A stretch of 64,000 bases of DNA. It comes from Coniochaeta sp. PMI_546. Taxonomy: Eukaryota; Ascomycota; Sordariomycetes; Coniochaetales; Coniochaetaceae. Positions 11,583 to 23,260 of this stretch are shown in pieces. The stretch is from positions 4,260,763 through 4,324,762 of the forward strand of contig MU271143.1 in NCBI GenBank assembly GCA_021432605.1. The letters are read 5' to 3'. Under the pieces are notes generated by a model. The model searched no databases and was not told where the DNA came from. It saw only the letters and a program-made list of their open reading frames with translations. The translations under genes and the position numbers were made by a program. Numbering within the stretch: position 1 is the stretch's first letter; each line of letters opens with the position of its first letter.

Positions 11583-13284
11583 ATGGCGCCCACAGGGAAG
11601 AACTCAAGCTGGCCAGGGGAGCGCGACCCTTCCTATCGAGATGTCGCTTCTGCTAGCGAGCGGCCCGACCCAGCTTTGGTATCCAATTTCAGAAGACTAC
11701 TCATGGCTAGCGACGACGCGGCAGGGGTCCAGCAACTCCTACGGACCAAGCTGAAAGATCAAGTGAGTGGTCTCCGTCTGCTTGGAACTCGGGGCGCAAG
11801 AGACATTTGTTCTGACTGTGGTAGCAACCTCGGTTGTCGGGCAAATACACTTATCCCCTCGCACTGCTCTCTAGCTTTCCTAAGCTACCTTCCCCTGACC
11901 GTACAGCTGAGCTTTGTAGGTTATTTCCCAAGCGATGCCTGCAACACGTCATGTTTGAACACTTCCCTACGCCTACGCTGAGCCACGATACAATCGCACC
12001 GCTGCGCTTCGGAGTTGCGGCCCTGGCGTCCGTGAGCAGCGGTGGTGGCACTGATGAGATCGAGACGCTGTATTTGGCAGGGGCGAATTTGTGGCCAGCC
12101 ATGGTTGAGGTTGATAATAGCCTGGCAAGATCTATCGAGATGCTGTTGGCGGTAAGTTCTGGTAGCTAATTATCGTATCATCGTTCAGTGCTATAAGCCG
12201 CTGATACTGGAGGACCTTAAAGGCAGTGCTTCTCATTCCATGTGGTGTGCTGGCAGCGACGCAGTCATTGCGAACCCGGGCAGCTCTCCTTCTGCCTGCA
12301 ACATTGACGGTTTGTAGTACCATTTCCGACAGCAATGTGGGCACTTCTGACCAAAATCTCTTCACCTAGATCACGCGAAGAATGCAGCTACATAATCCGG
12401 GGCAGCTGGAGTTGGGTCTCCGCCAGCGACTATCATCATACAGCTCCATGCTGTGGTCACTCTGGCTATGGGATATCCTTCACGCACTCCACTCAAATCA
12501 GACTCTTAACTTCTCGGCCACCGAGATCTTGTCTACCGAGCCCTCGCCCGCCATTCCATTTCAGCACATCTACCGTGACCTCTTGCAAGACGGAAATGAA
12601 CACCAGCCCATTCTCCTCGCTATGAATGGCGATCCGGATCGGGATCAAGCATTTCTCTTGCTCCTTGCTATCTTGTCGGACTCTATCACCGTACGCCGAT
12701 CTATAGGGAGTGTCATCAATGCTGTGAACCCTGCCCACTCACTCGCCCGCGAGGTCAATCCGTATGTTCTGTTTTCTGACCATGCAGAGCTTGATAGAAT
12801 GCTGGGGCAGCTCTCGTTAGCTTTGGACCGATGGGACGCCCGATTCACGAAATTGAAGAGGCCCGACATCAAGGTTCTGAGCCTCTATTGTAGGTTATAT
12901 CTTTCCTGCCCAATCCTGGCGGCTCTGCATGAGAGTGCCCTCAGCCAGGGGGAACATTCAGTTTCACTCAAAGACTTGAGTGCATCGTTCAACATCGATG
13001 TGTCGAATCGATCGGTCGATTATGCGTGGGCTTTGCTTGATACAGCAGCCGCGGTAACGACACCACTGCCGGCAGAAAGTTCGCTCTGTCCGGCTTGGAT
13101 GCCAATATGCGTCTTTCACGCAGCATTGGTCGTCTGGGCTAAAATTCGTTGGGATAAGAGCAGCACGAGTACTGGACATGGCAGTATCCGAGCTCTACTG
13201 GCATTCAAGGTCGAGTTAGAGGGAATGCAATGGCCCTGCTGTACAGACATGGCTAAAGCATTACAAAAGCTGATGTGTGGTTAA
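11583..13284 (+). CDS. Fungal transcription-factor-like protein lacking a visible DNA-binding domain
   Basis: Four exons are proposed: 11583-11762, 11825-12161, 12227-12309 and 12370-13284, giving 504 residues. The first and last junctions are clear (GTGAGT...GTAG and GTTTGT...CCTAG, both phase 0). The second intron is less certain: a GTAAGT lies at 12152, but only the donor at 12162 keeps the next conserved stretch (LLIPCGVLAATQSL) open. The order of segments, FEHFPTPTLSHDTIAPLRFG, then ITRRMQLH, then SMLWSLWLWDILHALH and a C-terminal WAKIRWD, follows the middle homology region of Zn2Cys6 regulators. No zinc cluster or C2H2 finger is seen at the N-terminus or upstream, so it may be a co-regulator, a truncated paralogue, or have a missed distant exon. 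Confidence 0.72.
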
Positions 13285-14828
13285 TTGGCAAGTCGGATTA
13301 TATCTGAGAATCACCATTAATTACCTGAGTTCAGATGTGACAGGAGATAGGCTCAAGGCGGGCATACCAGGGTCGACGGCTACCCTTGTCGTTGAAGAGG
13401 CTACCGTTAGTGTCTGGTTGCGCCGCGTTTCAGTACGTCACAATTCTTGTTTTGGTACGATATGTGAAGCCCAGAGGCCCCAACTCCCCGCCAGATCCAC
13501 TCTGCTTGTGCTCGCCCAAAGTGATGCATCTCAAGCCCGCCGTGCACCTACAGGGGCCCAATCTCTACAGAACTGGCGATACCTCATGCACGCATGTGGT
13601 TGCAGCAGTAGGCTGTGGCTCTTCAGCCGATATTCGTGTTGTTCGCGCGTGCAGTGACTTCTGCATCGGGTCTGGGGAGGGGGGATGGGTGAGGCCAAGC
13701 ATAGAGCTAATCACAGGGTACATAGATCCAGATAGCTCCTCTTGGACGATGCGGGTGGTCTCCGGCGGTTTTGCTACGATCGCCGGCGCAACAAAGAGAC
13801 CCGAGAGCAGTCAGAATTGAGGAACCTTGCCACTGCCAAATGCAACTCCTACTTGTTTCCTTCCACCACCCCCCCAAGTCTGTGTGATTTGACCTAACCC
13901 TGTCACATTGCATCCTGTTCCGAAATATAAATAGGAGTACAGAAACCCTCTCTCGTCTTATCAAAAACCATGATAGCCTCGGCATGTTCTATGAAGCCAG
14001 CATATGCAGATTTATGCATGACGTACACTTCATCGCGTGGCTCATCTGTCCCGGGTGTGGGAAGCAATCAACGGCCGTAGATTGCGCTGCTTCGAATATG
14101 TCGAAGGAAGTCTCCCATTATGATTGCTGCGTCGTTTTCTCCTTCACTCATTCAAAAATGAGCGTATCCTCTAGATAGGTATGAGACAAAGGGGAAAACC
14201 TTGCAGTGCAAGATTACTTTCATGAGCGCATTAGCCGCAGGTCTCGTGATCATCCTGCCCGTATCTGTAAAACCAGGAAATGAGACCCGTGGACCTTGGG
14301 AAACTTCAGCATATGGCGCGCATATTTAGATAGGAAGACGTACGAAGGTTTGAAAATGACTGTACAGCCTGCCATAGGTGTCAAATCAATTCTGAGAACC
14401 TCTATGCGCAGAAATAACCACGCTTAACCGTGACTTGAGCTTTTGTGCAGCTGTCGAACAAGTGCACAGAAGGAAGAATCCATTGTCGTTCTGGACGTTT
14501 CTTATTCTTGGTTGCCGGCAGGAGCGAGAAAACCATTTAGAGGCGCGGGATGCACGACGACACCCACAATATATGTTGGTGTACAATTCGTCGAGATAGA
14601 GATGCGAGAGCAGGCTGGCCGCTCATTTCCAGGTCTTTGCTGGAGTTTGCTTGAGCTATGTTAATGTCTAGTCGTCCACTCCACTTCGACTACCGAGTTT
14701 CCGACGCAGGGCTTGCAATATCCATGCATCTGAGGTAATCAGCATGTCGTTTACAGTATCACTAGATCGTATTGGGCCATGATTCATCCGAAGTCTAGCA
14801 TAATAGACATTGACTTAGGTCTAGACTT
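13285..14828. other. Gene-free 1.5-kb region
   Basis: Lies between the MHR-only gene (plus) and the dioxygenase (minus), whose ends converge on it. Open frames exist on both strands but show no family similarity, no plausible splice extension and skewed composition, so I call none of them. No tRNA, repeat or transposon remnant recognised. Confidence 0.5.
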
Positions 14829-15874
14829 TTAGTCCCACTTTGTCGGAAGTGGAGGCCCCCAAATAGCCGCAGCCGTGCCCGCGGACCTCACTGTGGGAGT
14901 GTTCTCGTTGACCACGTCCCCATCAGCGTAATGTTCAATCACGAAGCCTGAAGTGTCCCACCAGTAATCAAAGATTTGAGAGCCCATGATGTGTCTGCCC
15001 ACCCCCCACATCAGCTTATACCCTTTCTCCTCAAGCCACTTGTGGCCCATCATCTGTGTGTCCAAGTCTTCAACCTCAAAAGACGAGTGGTGAACCTTTG
15101 TGCCCTTGCCCTCGCCGTGATGTCCTGCAATGAGGAGGCAGTGATGGTCGGAGTATTCGAGACCAAGGTCGAGGTGGAAGAAGGACATCAATTCATCATC
15201 CGGGGCGCCTGGCTTGTACACAATGTCGGTAGCTTTGAAGTTGAAGCGGCTGGTGTACCATGCGACTGTCTGAGTGTAATTGTCTGTCATGTAACCAAAG
15301 TGACCAAGTTTATGGATCTTTGCTGGGCCACTGCCCATGCGGTTGAAGACGCCTGCAAGGTGTTAGCTACTAAGACTCGTGTCGCATCGAGGCAAGTGAG
15401 GAACTGGCCCTTTCTTGACTTATTGACTGTCCCATTGACGTTGGGACGACCCTCATAGACATTTGACAAGCCCTTCTCGGGAACAGGTCTCTCATCTTGA
15501 CCGTACACGATCTGGACCTCGAACCCGTTCACGTCTGATACACTAACCATTTTGCCGCCGCCAGGCAGACTCGATATGTCTTTCACCTCGGCACCTTCGA
15601 GCCTACACGCACGCTCAAAGTCTTGAGAGGTCCGCGCTAGAAAACCAGCACCGTGGAACTTCTTCTCTTGACCCTCTGGTGCCTGCCTCGCCACGTAGAT
15701 GTACGGATCTGGCCCGTATCCTCGAAGAAGGACATCTTTACCATCGGAGAAGCTGGTGGATTCGAAACCAAAGTCTTGCGCAAACTGCAAAAACCCATCT
15801 CTGTCCGGGTGCTCGTATATTACGTAGGATAGACGTGCAAGGTTGATTTTCTGAGGAACAGTCATTATGGGCAA
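14829..15874 (-). CDS. Extradiol ring-cleaving dioxygenase (two-domain VOC family)
   Basis: Non-haem Fe(II) dioxygenase of the type I extradiol (catechol 2,3-/2,3-dihydroxybiphenyl 1,2-dioxygenase-like) family. The N-terminal VOC module is in exon 1 (about 15409-15874), the catalytic module in exon 2 (14829-15352); total about 329 residues. Candidate iron ligands are His in KLGHFGYM, His in VHHSSFEV and Glu in VIEHYADGD, in the H-H-E order of the family. The intron (15353-15408, 56 bp) ends GCAG. The family expects RKG followed directly by VFNRM, and the only junction giving it starts with GC (GCCAGT), so this looks like a GC-AG intron. It faces a divergent MFS gene across 730 bp. Probably cleaves a catecholic product of a hydroxylase such as the one at 1-1488. 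Confidence 0.87.
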
Positions 15875-16607
15875 ACTTCACAGTAAATGGGGCAAACGGG
15901 AAGTGGTTGGCGCTTCCTTGTGCTGGGGAGTGAAAGGGTTTCTTAAACATGGGAGTTTGTTTATACATATTCCTAGAGAAGTTAGTGCCGGCTATTTCTT
16001 TTCTTTTTGCTTAGAGAGACGTCTTTCTGAATTAATTCCCGACGGTCAGCTCTCCACCTTCCGAGGTCCCTGGCGAAGTCGGGCGGAGTGATCCGTGACT
16101 GCAGCATACCTATTTGGCCAGGGTAAGCACTGATAGATATATGCATCCGCGTTTTGTTGCTGACAATAACGCCTTAGGATGCAGGAGGAAATTGGAAGCG
16201 CGTATTCACTGAAATTAACTTTGATCTTACCCCAGAAACCCCAGCTTTTGGTAGTTTGGCAAACGTTCCTAACAGACCTACACGCCCAGGCTTGGCGCGG
16301 GGAAGATGCGGCCATCATGACCGTCGGCAGGAGATAAAAGAAACCTCTCCGCCCTTGTAGATGGGCAATATCTAGTCATGCGATACGCAGTGCAGAACTA
16401 CCGGGTCCGTGTCTCCACTGCAACCTTGCAACAGACTGCGTCAAGATCTTCGATTTACCTCTGAGTGATCACCCCTTATCATTAGCCGTCTGGAACAGAG
16501 TGACTGCATCGCCTGCTATCACCGCCAGAGTCACAACGCCCGTTTTCCAGAACTAGTCGAAATTCCGTCTCCATATCCACCGCAAATTAAATTTCTGCAC
16601 TACTATC
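15875..16607. promoter_or_regulatory. Divergent promoter region between dioxygenase and MFS genes
   Basis: About 730 bp between two head-to-head starts, so it should contain both promoters and could co-regulate cleavage enzyme and transporter. No single operator can be assigned with confidence, and no coding frame is supported. Confidence 0.55.
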
Positions 16608-18413
16608 ATGTCTCATGAACCCAAGGAGACCAAGGAGCTTAGATCAGAAGTTGTTGACGGCTCCGACCAGACGCTTTCTGATGGTGCCGAGGATTTTGAC
16701 GAACCTCGACCTCAGCTCCACGCCAAAACATGGCTTGCTATTGTTGGGGTAGGCCTCGTGTATTCCGCTCAGCTCTTCAGCCTCGTGGGCGCTGGAGTGG
16801 TAAGTGCGCACTGCTATCACGTTGAAACAAGCCACACATTGACTTGACTCTAATAGCAAGGCAATGCAATCGGTGGGCATTTTGGTCAACCTACCAAAGT
16901 CACTTGGATCACCACCCCCATCACAATTCTTACCGTCGTTCTGTCGCCCATCGTCACGCAGGCGGCAGACTATTGGGGCCGCAAGTGGTTGCTCATTGGC
17001 ATGACATTTACGGGAGTGATTGGTAGCATTGTTGTATCCCGTGCGAATTCGTTCAACGTTGTCATCATCGGATTCACCATTACCGGTATCGCCAACGGCG
17101 CTCAGGCTCTCGTCCACGTCGTCACGTCTGAGGTGCTGCCCCGCCGCTGGCGTGGTTATGCGCAAGCTAGCGATATGATCGCAACGGCCCTGGGTGCAAT
17201 TACCGGTCTACTTGCTGCGGGAGGACTTAACCGGAGAAGCAGCCCAGTGTCGGAAGGCTTCCGCACCTTCTACTATATTGCTGCCGGAATTTTTTTTGTC
17301 TCCTGTGTGCTATGCGTGTTCGCCTATAACCCACCCATGACCGAAAAGCAGCTCGAGTATAAAGGGAAATTCTGGGCCAAGATGGCCAAACTTGATTGGG
17401 TGGGCTACATACTACTCGCGATCAGCCTCGTGTTGTTTTCAGTCGGTCTATCCTACTCGAAGAACCCTTATTCTTGGTCAGACCCTCATGTCTCGGCCAC
17501 ATTTGCGGTTGGCATCTTCTTTGGAATCTTGCTTGTTGCTTACGAGACCTGGGTCAAGAAGGACGGAATGATACACCATGAGCTCTTCAGTCACAACCGC
17601 AACTTCAGTATCGCTACGGTCTGTTCTTTCGGAGACGGAATCGCTTTTTTCGCGACAAACACCTACTTTGCTTACCAGGTCAGCTTCTTATATGAGCATG
17701 ACGCTTTACGTACCGTTACACACTACGCTATCGTCTTCCTCGTTTCGATTCCCGCATCCGTTCTTACAGGGACGTACATATCTATCATGCGGGAAGTTCG
17801 ATGGATAACCGTTCTGGCCTTCCTCATCTTCACTTCCTTCTTTGGAGGGCTGGCTTCAACCAACGAAGACTCAAGGACTCTTGTTTGGGGGCTTCCGGTC
17901 CTCTTGGGCGGAGCCTTGGGTATATCCCTCAACACTTTAGTCACCATTGCTCAAATTTCGACGCCAGTTCATCTTATCTCCTCTGCCACTGGTGTCCTGA
18001 TCGGTGTGCGATCCTTGGGAGGGGTTGTCGGACTTGCCATCTACCAGGCGCTCTTCGTTGGTGAAGTGGCTAACCTACCGGCCAATGTCGGAATGGCTGT
18101 TATCTCGGCCGGTCTTCCCCGAGGAAGCGTTGCTAGTTTCATCGCAGCTCTGAAGGCTGAGAATGAGACTGCGTTGGAGGCTGTGCCGGGCATTACCGCC
18201 GAGATCATCGAGATAGGTGAGACAGCATTGAAAGAAACGTACCTTGGTGCTTTCCATCACGTGTGGATCGCAGCATCGACTTTCGTCGGAGTCGCCGCGT
18301 TAATCGCCGCGTTTCTATTCAACCCAAAGAAAGAATTTAATATGCATGTTGATGCGCCGGTTGAAGAGCTTGAGGTGGAGGAAAGGGCTGGAGGAGCAGC
18401 CTCCCACGCTTAG
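16608..18413 (+). CDS. MFS transporter, TRI12/siderophore-transporter-like
   Basis: 582-aa integral membrane protein in two exons, 16608-16799 and 16857-18413, joined in phase 0 by a 57-bp GTAAGT...ATAG intron that falls within the first membrane helix (as is frequent in this family). About 14 hydrophobic segments are visible. ADYWGRKW is the loop 2-3 MFS signature, and EVLPRRWRGYAQA followed by GLLAAGG matches the TRI12/ARN branch; the C-terminus has the conserved IGVRSLGGVVGLAIYQALF. The hydrophilic N-terminus (1-40) and Glu-rich tail are cytosolic. It is divergently paired with the extradiol dioxygenase, so export of an aromatic or toxic substrate is plausible; iron-chelate transport is the alternative within this family. 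Confidence 0.9.
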
Positions 18414-21400
18414 ATACGGAGCTTGAAGGAGACAGAAAGCACGACTTCTATTCCTTGCTTGTGTGGTTTCTCCTCTGCCAGAGTGTCGTCTCATCCTGTG
18501 TTCATCTAAAAATGAAACGAAAATTTCACCATCAAGTATTGGTCCGAGCATCAGAAGTCACACTGTTGCTCTTGTCAAATTCACACATATTTATTTTTAG
18601 CCAAATACCATGGCCACAATGCAGAATTTCTTAAGTCACTCGAAAAACCCTTTATTAGTTCATAAAGTTCATACCAACCTGGAAGTCTGAGCATGCACAC
18701 CAAAAGAGCTCTTGGCCAACACATGTTCATATTCTTGCTTACACACTATATGATGCTTACCCATAGTTGGTGAGGTTTTAACCAGACTTATAGGTGCGGT
18801 CTGCTGGTGTTTATTTACGCAAGCTAGATAGTTCCTGACAATCAGGTATTTCTCGCAACATATTGGCAATGCTAACAAAGAAAACACCAGGTGAGGCCGG
18901 CACGAGACATTGGGTCCTCAATCAATCCGCGCGTTTTTGGACTCTATTACTGCCGCCGTTGCAAGTTCTTAAACATATGTCTCGTTGGCGGTTTTGATGT
19001 TAGTGACCGCACAGGCGTTCAGATGGGGTGTTGGCAACGTTTCCAGTACCATTATGACTGTGTTGATCCAAACAGCTGCAACTGATGTCAAGACCGTGGA
19101 GCCCGGCCACGATTGGGCGTGTAACACAGTCTGATGATCGCAATAGTTTTGAGCGCCAGCATAAAGATCTTTCTTGAGTGTCTCCTCACGTAAGCCTATT
19201 TAGTCTTCAGCAGAAACACCGGGACATATGAGCCACAAGACAGCTGGAAGGGGGCGCCTGAATGCGGTCTTATTACCTTCTTCAATCGGCTATCTAGTTT
19301 GCCGTTGCTGTCGAGTTGGCCAGCATCGTAATCCTTGTCAGGGAAAACTAAGAGCTCAGCACCGAGGTTTTTCGCGACATCCAGGCCCAGATCAGCTGGG
19401 CTGTCTCGGCGATTGCATCCTAGTGTCTCTTTATCCTGTGGCCCTGCTGGACTGGGGCAAGTTAGCACATCGATACCGTCGCGAGAAGAAAAAGCTTAAG
19501 GACGACAGATCGAGATGCAGGATCCGCAAATTACTCTATGATCTGACCTTCGTTATGTTCTTCTACTCTTTTGTGTCCCAGTGCATACACAATTGGGCGC
19601 CGCCCATAGTGGGAGAGGAGAATGCGCCTGTCTAGACTAATTAGATCACAGACTCTAACAAACAACACTGGCGCACTTAGTCGACCCGCTAAGCAGTCCT
19701 GAATCGAATGTCATTGCCGTTTTTGGGCTGGTCGACTCGCTAGTCGTCTTCTAGTGTACTACGGTCTGTTCGATGTCATGAACCAGGTTAGGAAAGTCAG
19801 TGGGGGCATGCTCCTCAACTTCGCTGGAAGCGCCAATGGCCGCCCGCCGTCCGCGGATGGATCTTTAGATAGGTAGCTACTTGGTGATCCACAAGGAGTC
19901 AGCTTTTGACGGCGTGACGATTGTCGGAATGGTGACACTACTTGGCCCCTTATTATTGCCAATGGCCATCTTGTGGGGGGTTTGTCCGAAGAGGGATTCA
20001 ACAGGAGCTTGGGAAGGTTACAAGCGATGCATATGCTGTTCACGACTGGAGCTTCGCTAGGTTGAAATAATTGTCTTGTTCGCCCCTGTCGTGGTTGACT
20101 TTGTCCAAGGCCGTGCTCGACTCTACCCTTTCCACTTTCCAAAGGGAACAGTTACGGCGACCGTGGATTTTGAACTGCCCCGCGCTCCTAGTATATTTCG
20201 GTGCTACGATATCCACTTTGCGGGCCAATGATGATCAGGGGCCTGATACAGGGTTACAAGGCGACATCTTGGCGGCGACATGGGATTGTGTGTCGTTTCC
20301 AAGGAGAAGGATGACCCAGGCAGCCGGGACCAGGAGTATAGTATAGGTGTAGTAGTGGGGAGTAGCGGGGGGTTACTATGTTGCCGAACATGGTGTTTCT
20401 TTGACAGCGGCTCCGGCGCATTATCTGGCACAGTCGTTTCGGAACACCTCGACACCATAGTAACGTGCCAAGTACCTACGTGATATCTTGCTAATAGTGA
20501 GCCGATGCCGTATGGAAAGGAATTCCGGAAGAGATGTAGACGCATTTCATGAGTAGGAACTGCTACGTAACTCTTGTTCCATTGCACAAACTACGTGTAC
20601 CTAGTCTAAGTGTCTGAGGTTGACTTTCACCGCATAAGTGCCGACCCCACTCCTCTCAATCCTTCCTTCCCTTGTGTGGCTTCTTTTAGCAGCCATCTCG
20701 AACTCGTTCGTGCCAGTGTTGCAGCGCCCCACAAAGGACCGTCCTGATCAGGCAGGTATGCCCGTCAATCCTAACCCTTGCGGGGTCATAAGATAGGAGC
20801 TTGGACGCGTACAGGGGGCCGCCATTGGTACACGATAAAACCAAGCTTTGACTATATAGTACGGACATATTCCAGATACTACCCTACACTATGACCGAGG
20901 TCGTGTCCGGTAAATTCGGTTCTAACCGACAGACTGCATCTGTTGACAGCTCAACGGCTAAGCTAGGATAAGTGACTGCAGAGGGTCAATGGTAGAACCC
21001 AACACCGAAAATTCCCTTGTGAGAGCAGGATCGCCAGGTCGTAGAAGATGCACCATATACCAGAAAATCTAGTACCACCATTTTCGCGGAGGTAGACACA
21101 TATTTTTAGAGACGTCAACCTTAACAACACCTCGGCATCAGCCGGGTATCTCGGCTAGCGTCATCTTTAACTTAAGCTTCCCAGTAGTCGGTTGCTGTGC
21201 CGCGCGAAATTTCCGCACCCCAGACTTACCCCAGATGCTATCCCGCTAGCCTAATGCGGAGGGGTGAGAGCCCCGCTCAAAGGTTACATGGGGGTATAGT
21301 AGCGAATATAAGATGTCTTGCCTGCTTCGATATGGCCTTGACCTGTTTCTCTTTTCCTCAGCATTCTCTTCACCAGAGTCCGGGCTATCAGGCTGATCAG

Positions 21401-21481
21401 AGAGAGCCTGCTCGTAGGTTTAACTTTATACCCAACTTTTTTGAACCGTCCCAAAACACCAACACTCAGGACAGCGAAGCC
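18414..21481. other. Gene-free 3.1-kb region
   Basis: No exon chain with family similarity could be assembled on either strand; open frames up to about 135 codons are scattered and mutually inconsistent. Composition is ordinary, not RIP-like, so a very old decayed gene or simply long intergenic DNA are both possible. The final 300 bp should be promoter and 5' UTR of the Dal5-like transporter. Confidence 0.5.
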
Positions 21482-23260
21482 ATGGCCGAGCATACTACTG
21501 CACCCGATGTAGAGAAGCCGGCGACGGACATGGAGCAGGAAGAATTCAAGAAAGACTTCACTTACGACACCGATCCACGTATCAACGCCTTCACTCTCAA
21601 GGAGCAGAGAAAGATATACCGTCGAATCGACATCCGGCTTGTCGTCACTCTTGGGTGCATGTACATGATCAGTCTGCTTGATCGCACCAACCTAGGTGCA
21701 GCTTCGGTTGCAGGGTAAGTTGTTGAAAAGCCATTGCCTCAGTAACAAAGAGAAGTACATGCTGACGTATATCTATAGGATGCAAAAGGAGCTGGGAATG
21801 AACAGCATCAACAACGCGTACACCATCGTTTCGCTCGTCTTCTTCTTTCCATATGCTATTTGCCAGCCCCCGGCTACCGTGGCCATCAGGAAGATTGGTC
21901 CCCGCCTGTTTTTATCCTTTATTGTCTTTGGCTGGGGCGCTGTTATGATAGTAAGTGCATTCCGAATGTTGATGTGCGCCATTCACGCAGCTGACATATA
22001 CAGGGCTTCGGATTTGTCCACTCGTGGCAGGTCATGGCCGGTCTGCGCGTGATCCTTGGTATCTTTGAGGCCGGCTTCTACCCTGGATGTGTCTATCTTC
22101 TTAGCACGTGGTATCCACGCTACGAGCTGCAGAAGCGCAATGCCGGGTTCTACCTCATCGGAAGTATGGCTTCTGCCTTCGGAGGCATTCTTGCTTACGG
22201 ACTCATGCAACTTAATGGAAAGGCGAATTTGTCGGGTTGGAGATGGATCTTTGTCGTAAGTTTGACCTGCTTCTACGCACCCGAGCCACGCGCTATGGTT
22301 GTATTTTCAACTCTCCATGTATGTCAATATTGGCCCTTTTGAGCTGAAGCTAACGATGTGAACTTGACAGATCGAAGGAGTGTTGACCTGCGTGCTCGCC
22401 TTCGTAGCGTACATACTTATCGTTGACTTCCCCGAGAACTCCCCGAAATCATGGCGATTTCTTTCTCAAAAGGAAGCAGACCTAGTGGTTGCACGGATTG
22501 ATCACGACCGCAACGACGTAGAGACAACACCATTCCACCTAGGCTCGTACCTGCGCAACGGTCTCGATAGCAAGGTGTGGGGTTTCGCATGGCTTTATAT
22601 GCTGACAACTACCAACACCTATGCGATCGCCTACTTCCTACCCATCATCCTCCAAGGCGGTCTGGGCTTCGATGTTGCGAGCGCCCAGTGTCTCGTCGCA
22701 CCCCCCTACGTCGCGTCTGCAGTGGTCATGATCATCCAAGGATACCTCGGCGACAAATGGCATCTTCGAGGTCCTATCATCGTGTTCAACTGCGCCCTAG
22801 GTATGTTCTCGTCCTTGTCTCGAGCTCATCGTACCTGCGTCAATGCATTCAACTAACTGTTCTGTTACTTACAGGCATTCTTGGACTTGGCCTTCTGGGT
22901 TACGTGACGCAGAGCGGCGTACGGTACTTCGGCGTCTTCTTGGCCACAATCGCCTGCAATGCCAACTGCCCAGTGCTACTGACATACCAATCAAACAATA
23001 TTCGAGGCCAGTGGAAACGAGCCTTCACCTCGGCCACATTGATCGGCGGCGGCGCCATCGGCGGCATCATTGGTACCAGCGTGTTTCGGCCCATCGACTC
23101 TCCGACTTACCGACCCGGCATCCTTGCCTGCTTGATCGCCAACGTGCTTATGATTCTCATCGTACTTTTACTGAGCTTGAAGTTCTACCGTGCTAACAAG
23201 CGCGTCGATGCTGGGGGTAAACAGATTGAAGGATACCCCGGCTTCAAGTATACATTCTGA
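21482..23260 (+). CDS. MFS anion:cation symporter, allantoate permease (Dal5) family
   Basis: 490-aa plasma-membrane transporter in five exons: 21482-21714, 21779-21950, 22004-22255, 22371-22800 and 22875-23260; every junction is GT-AG and in frame. Family marks are RRIDIRLVVTLGCMYMISLLDRTNLGAA at the first helix (typical of Dal5/Tna1 proteins), IRKIGPRLFL after helix 2, and GLRVILGIFEAGFYPGCVYLLSTWYPRYE at helices 4-5. Twelve membrane spans are expected. Substrates in the family are organic anions such as allantoate, nicotinate, pantothenate or small peptides; which one cannot be told here. It stands alone between two long gene-free stretches. The ATG at 21482 (MAEHTT) begins a short acidic cytosolic leader. 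Confidence 0.92.

Noticed and set aside
12152-12188. Alternative short intron with the strong GTAAGT donor in the MHR-only gene
   Set aside because: All acceptors tried in that phase lead to an early stop and lose the conserved region, whereas the 12162 donor keeps it; transcript data could reverse this.
13386-13820. 144-codon plus-strand frame in the gap before the dioxygenase
   Set aside because: No family similarity, no splice partners, atypical composition.
19196-20230. Several frames of 90-135 codons on both strands
   Set aside because: Mutually overlapping, no recognisable domain, and no exon chain could be built.
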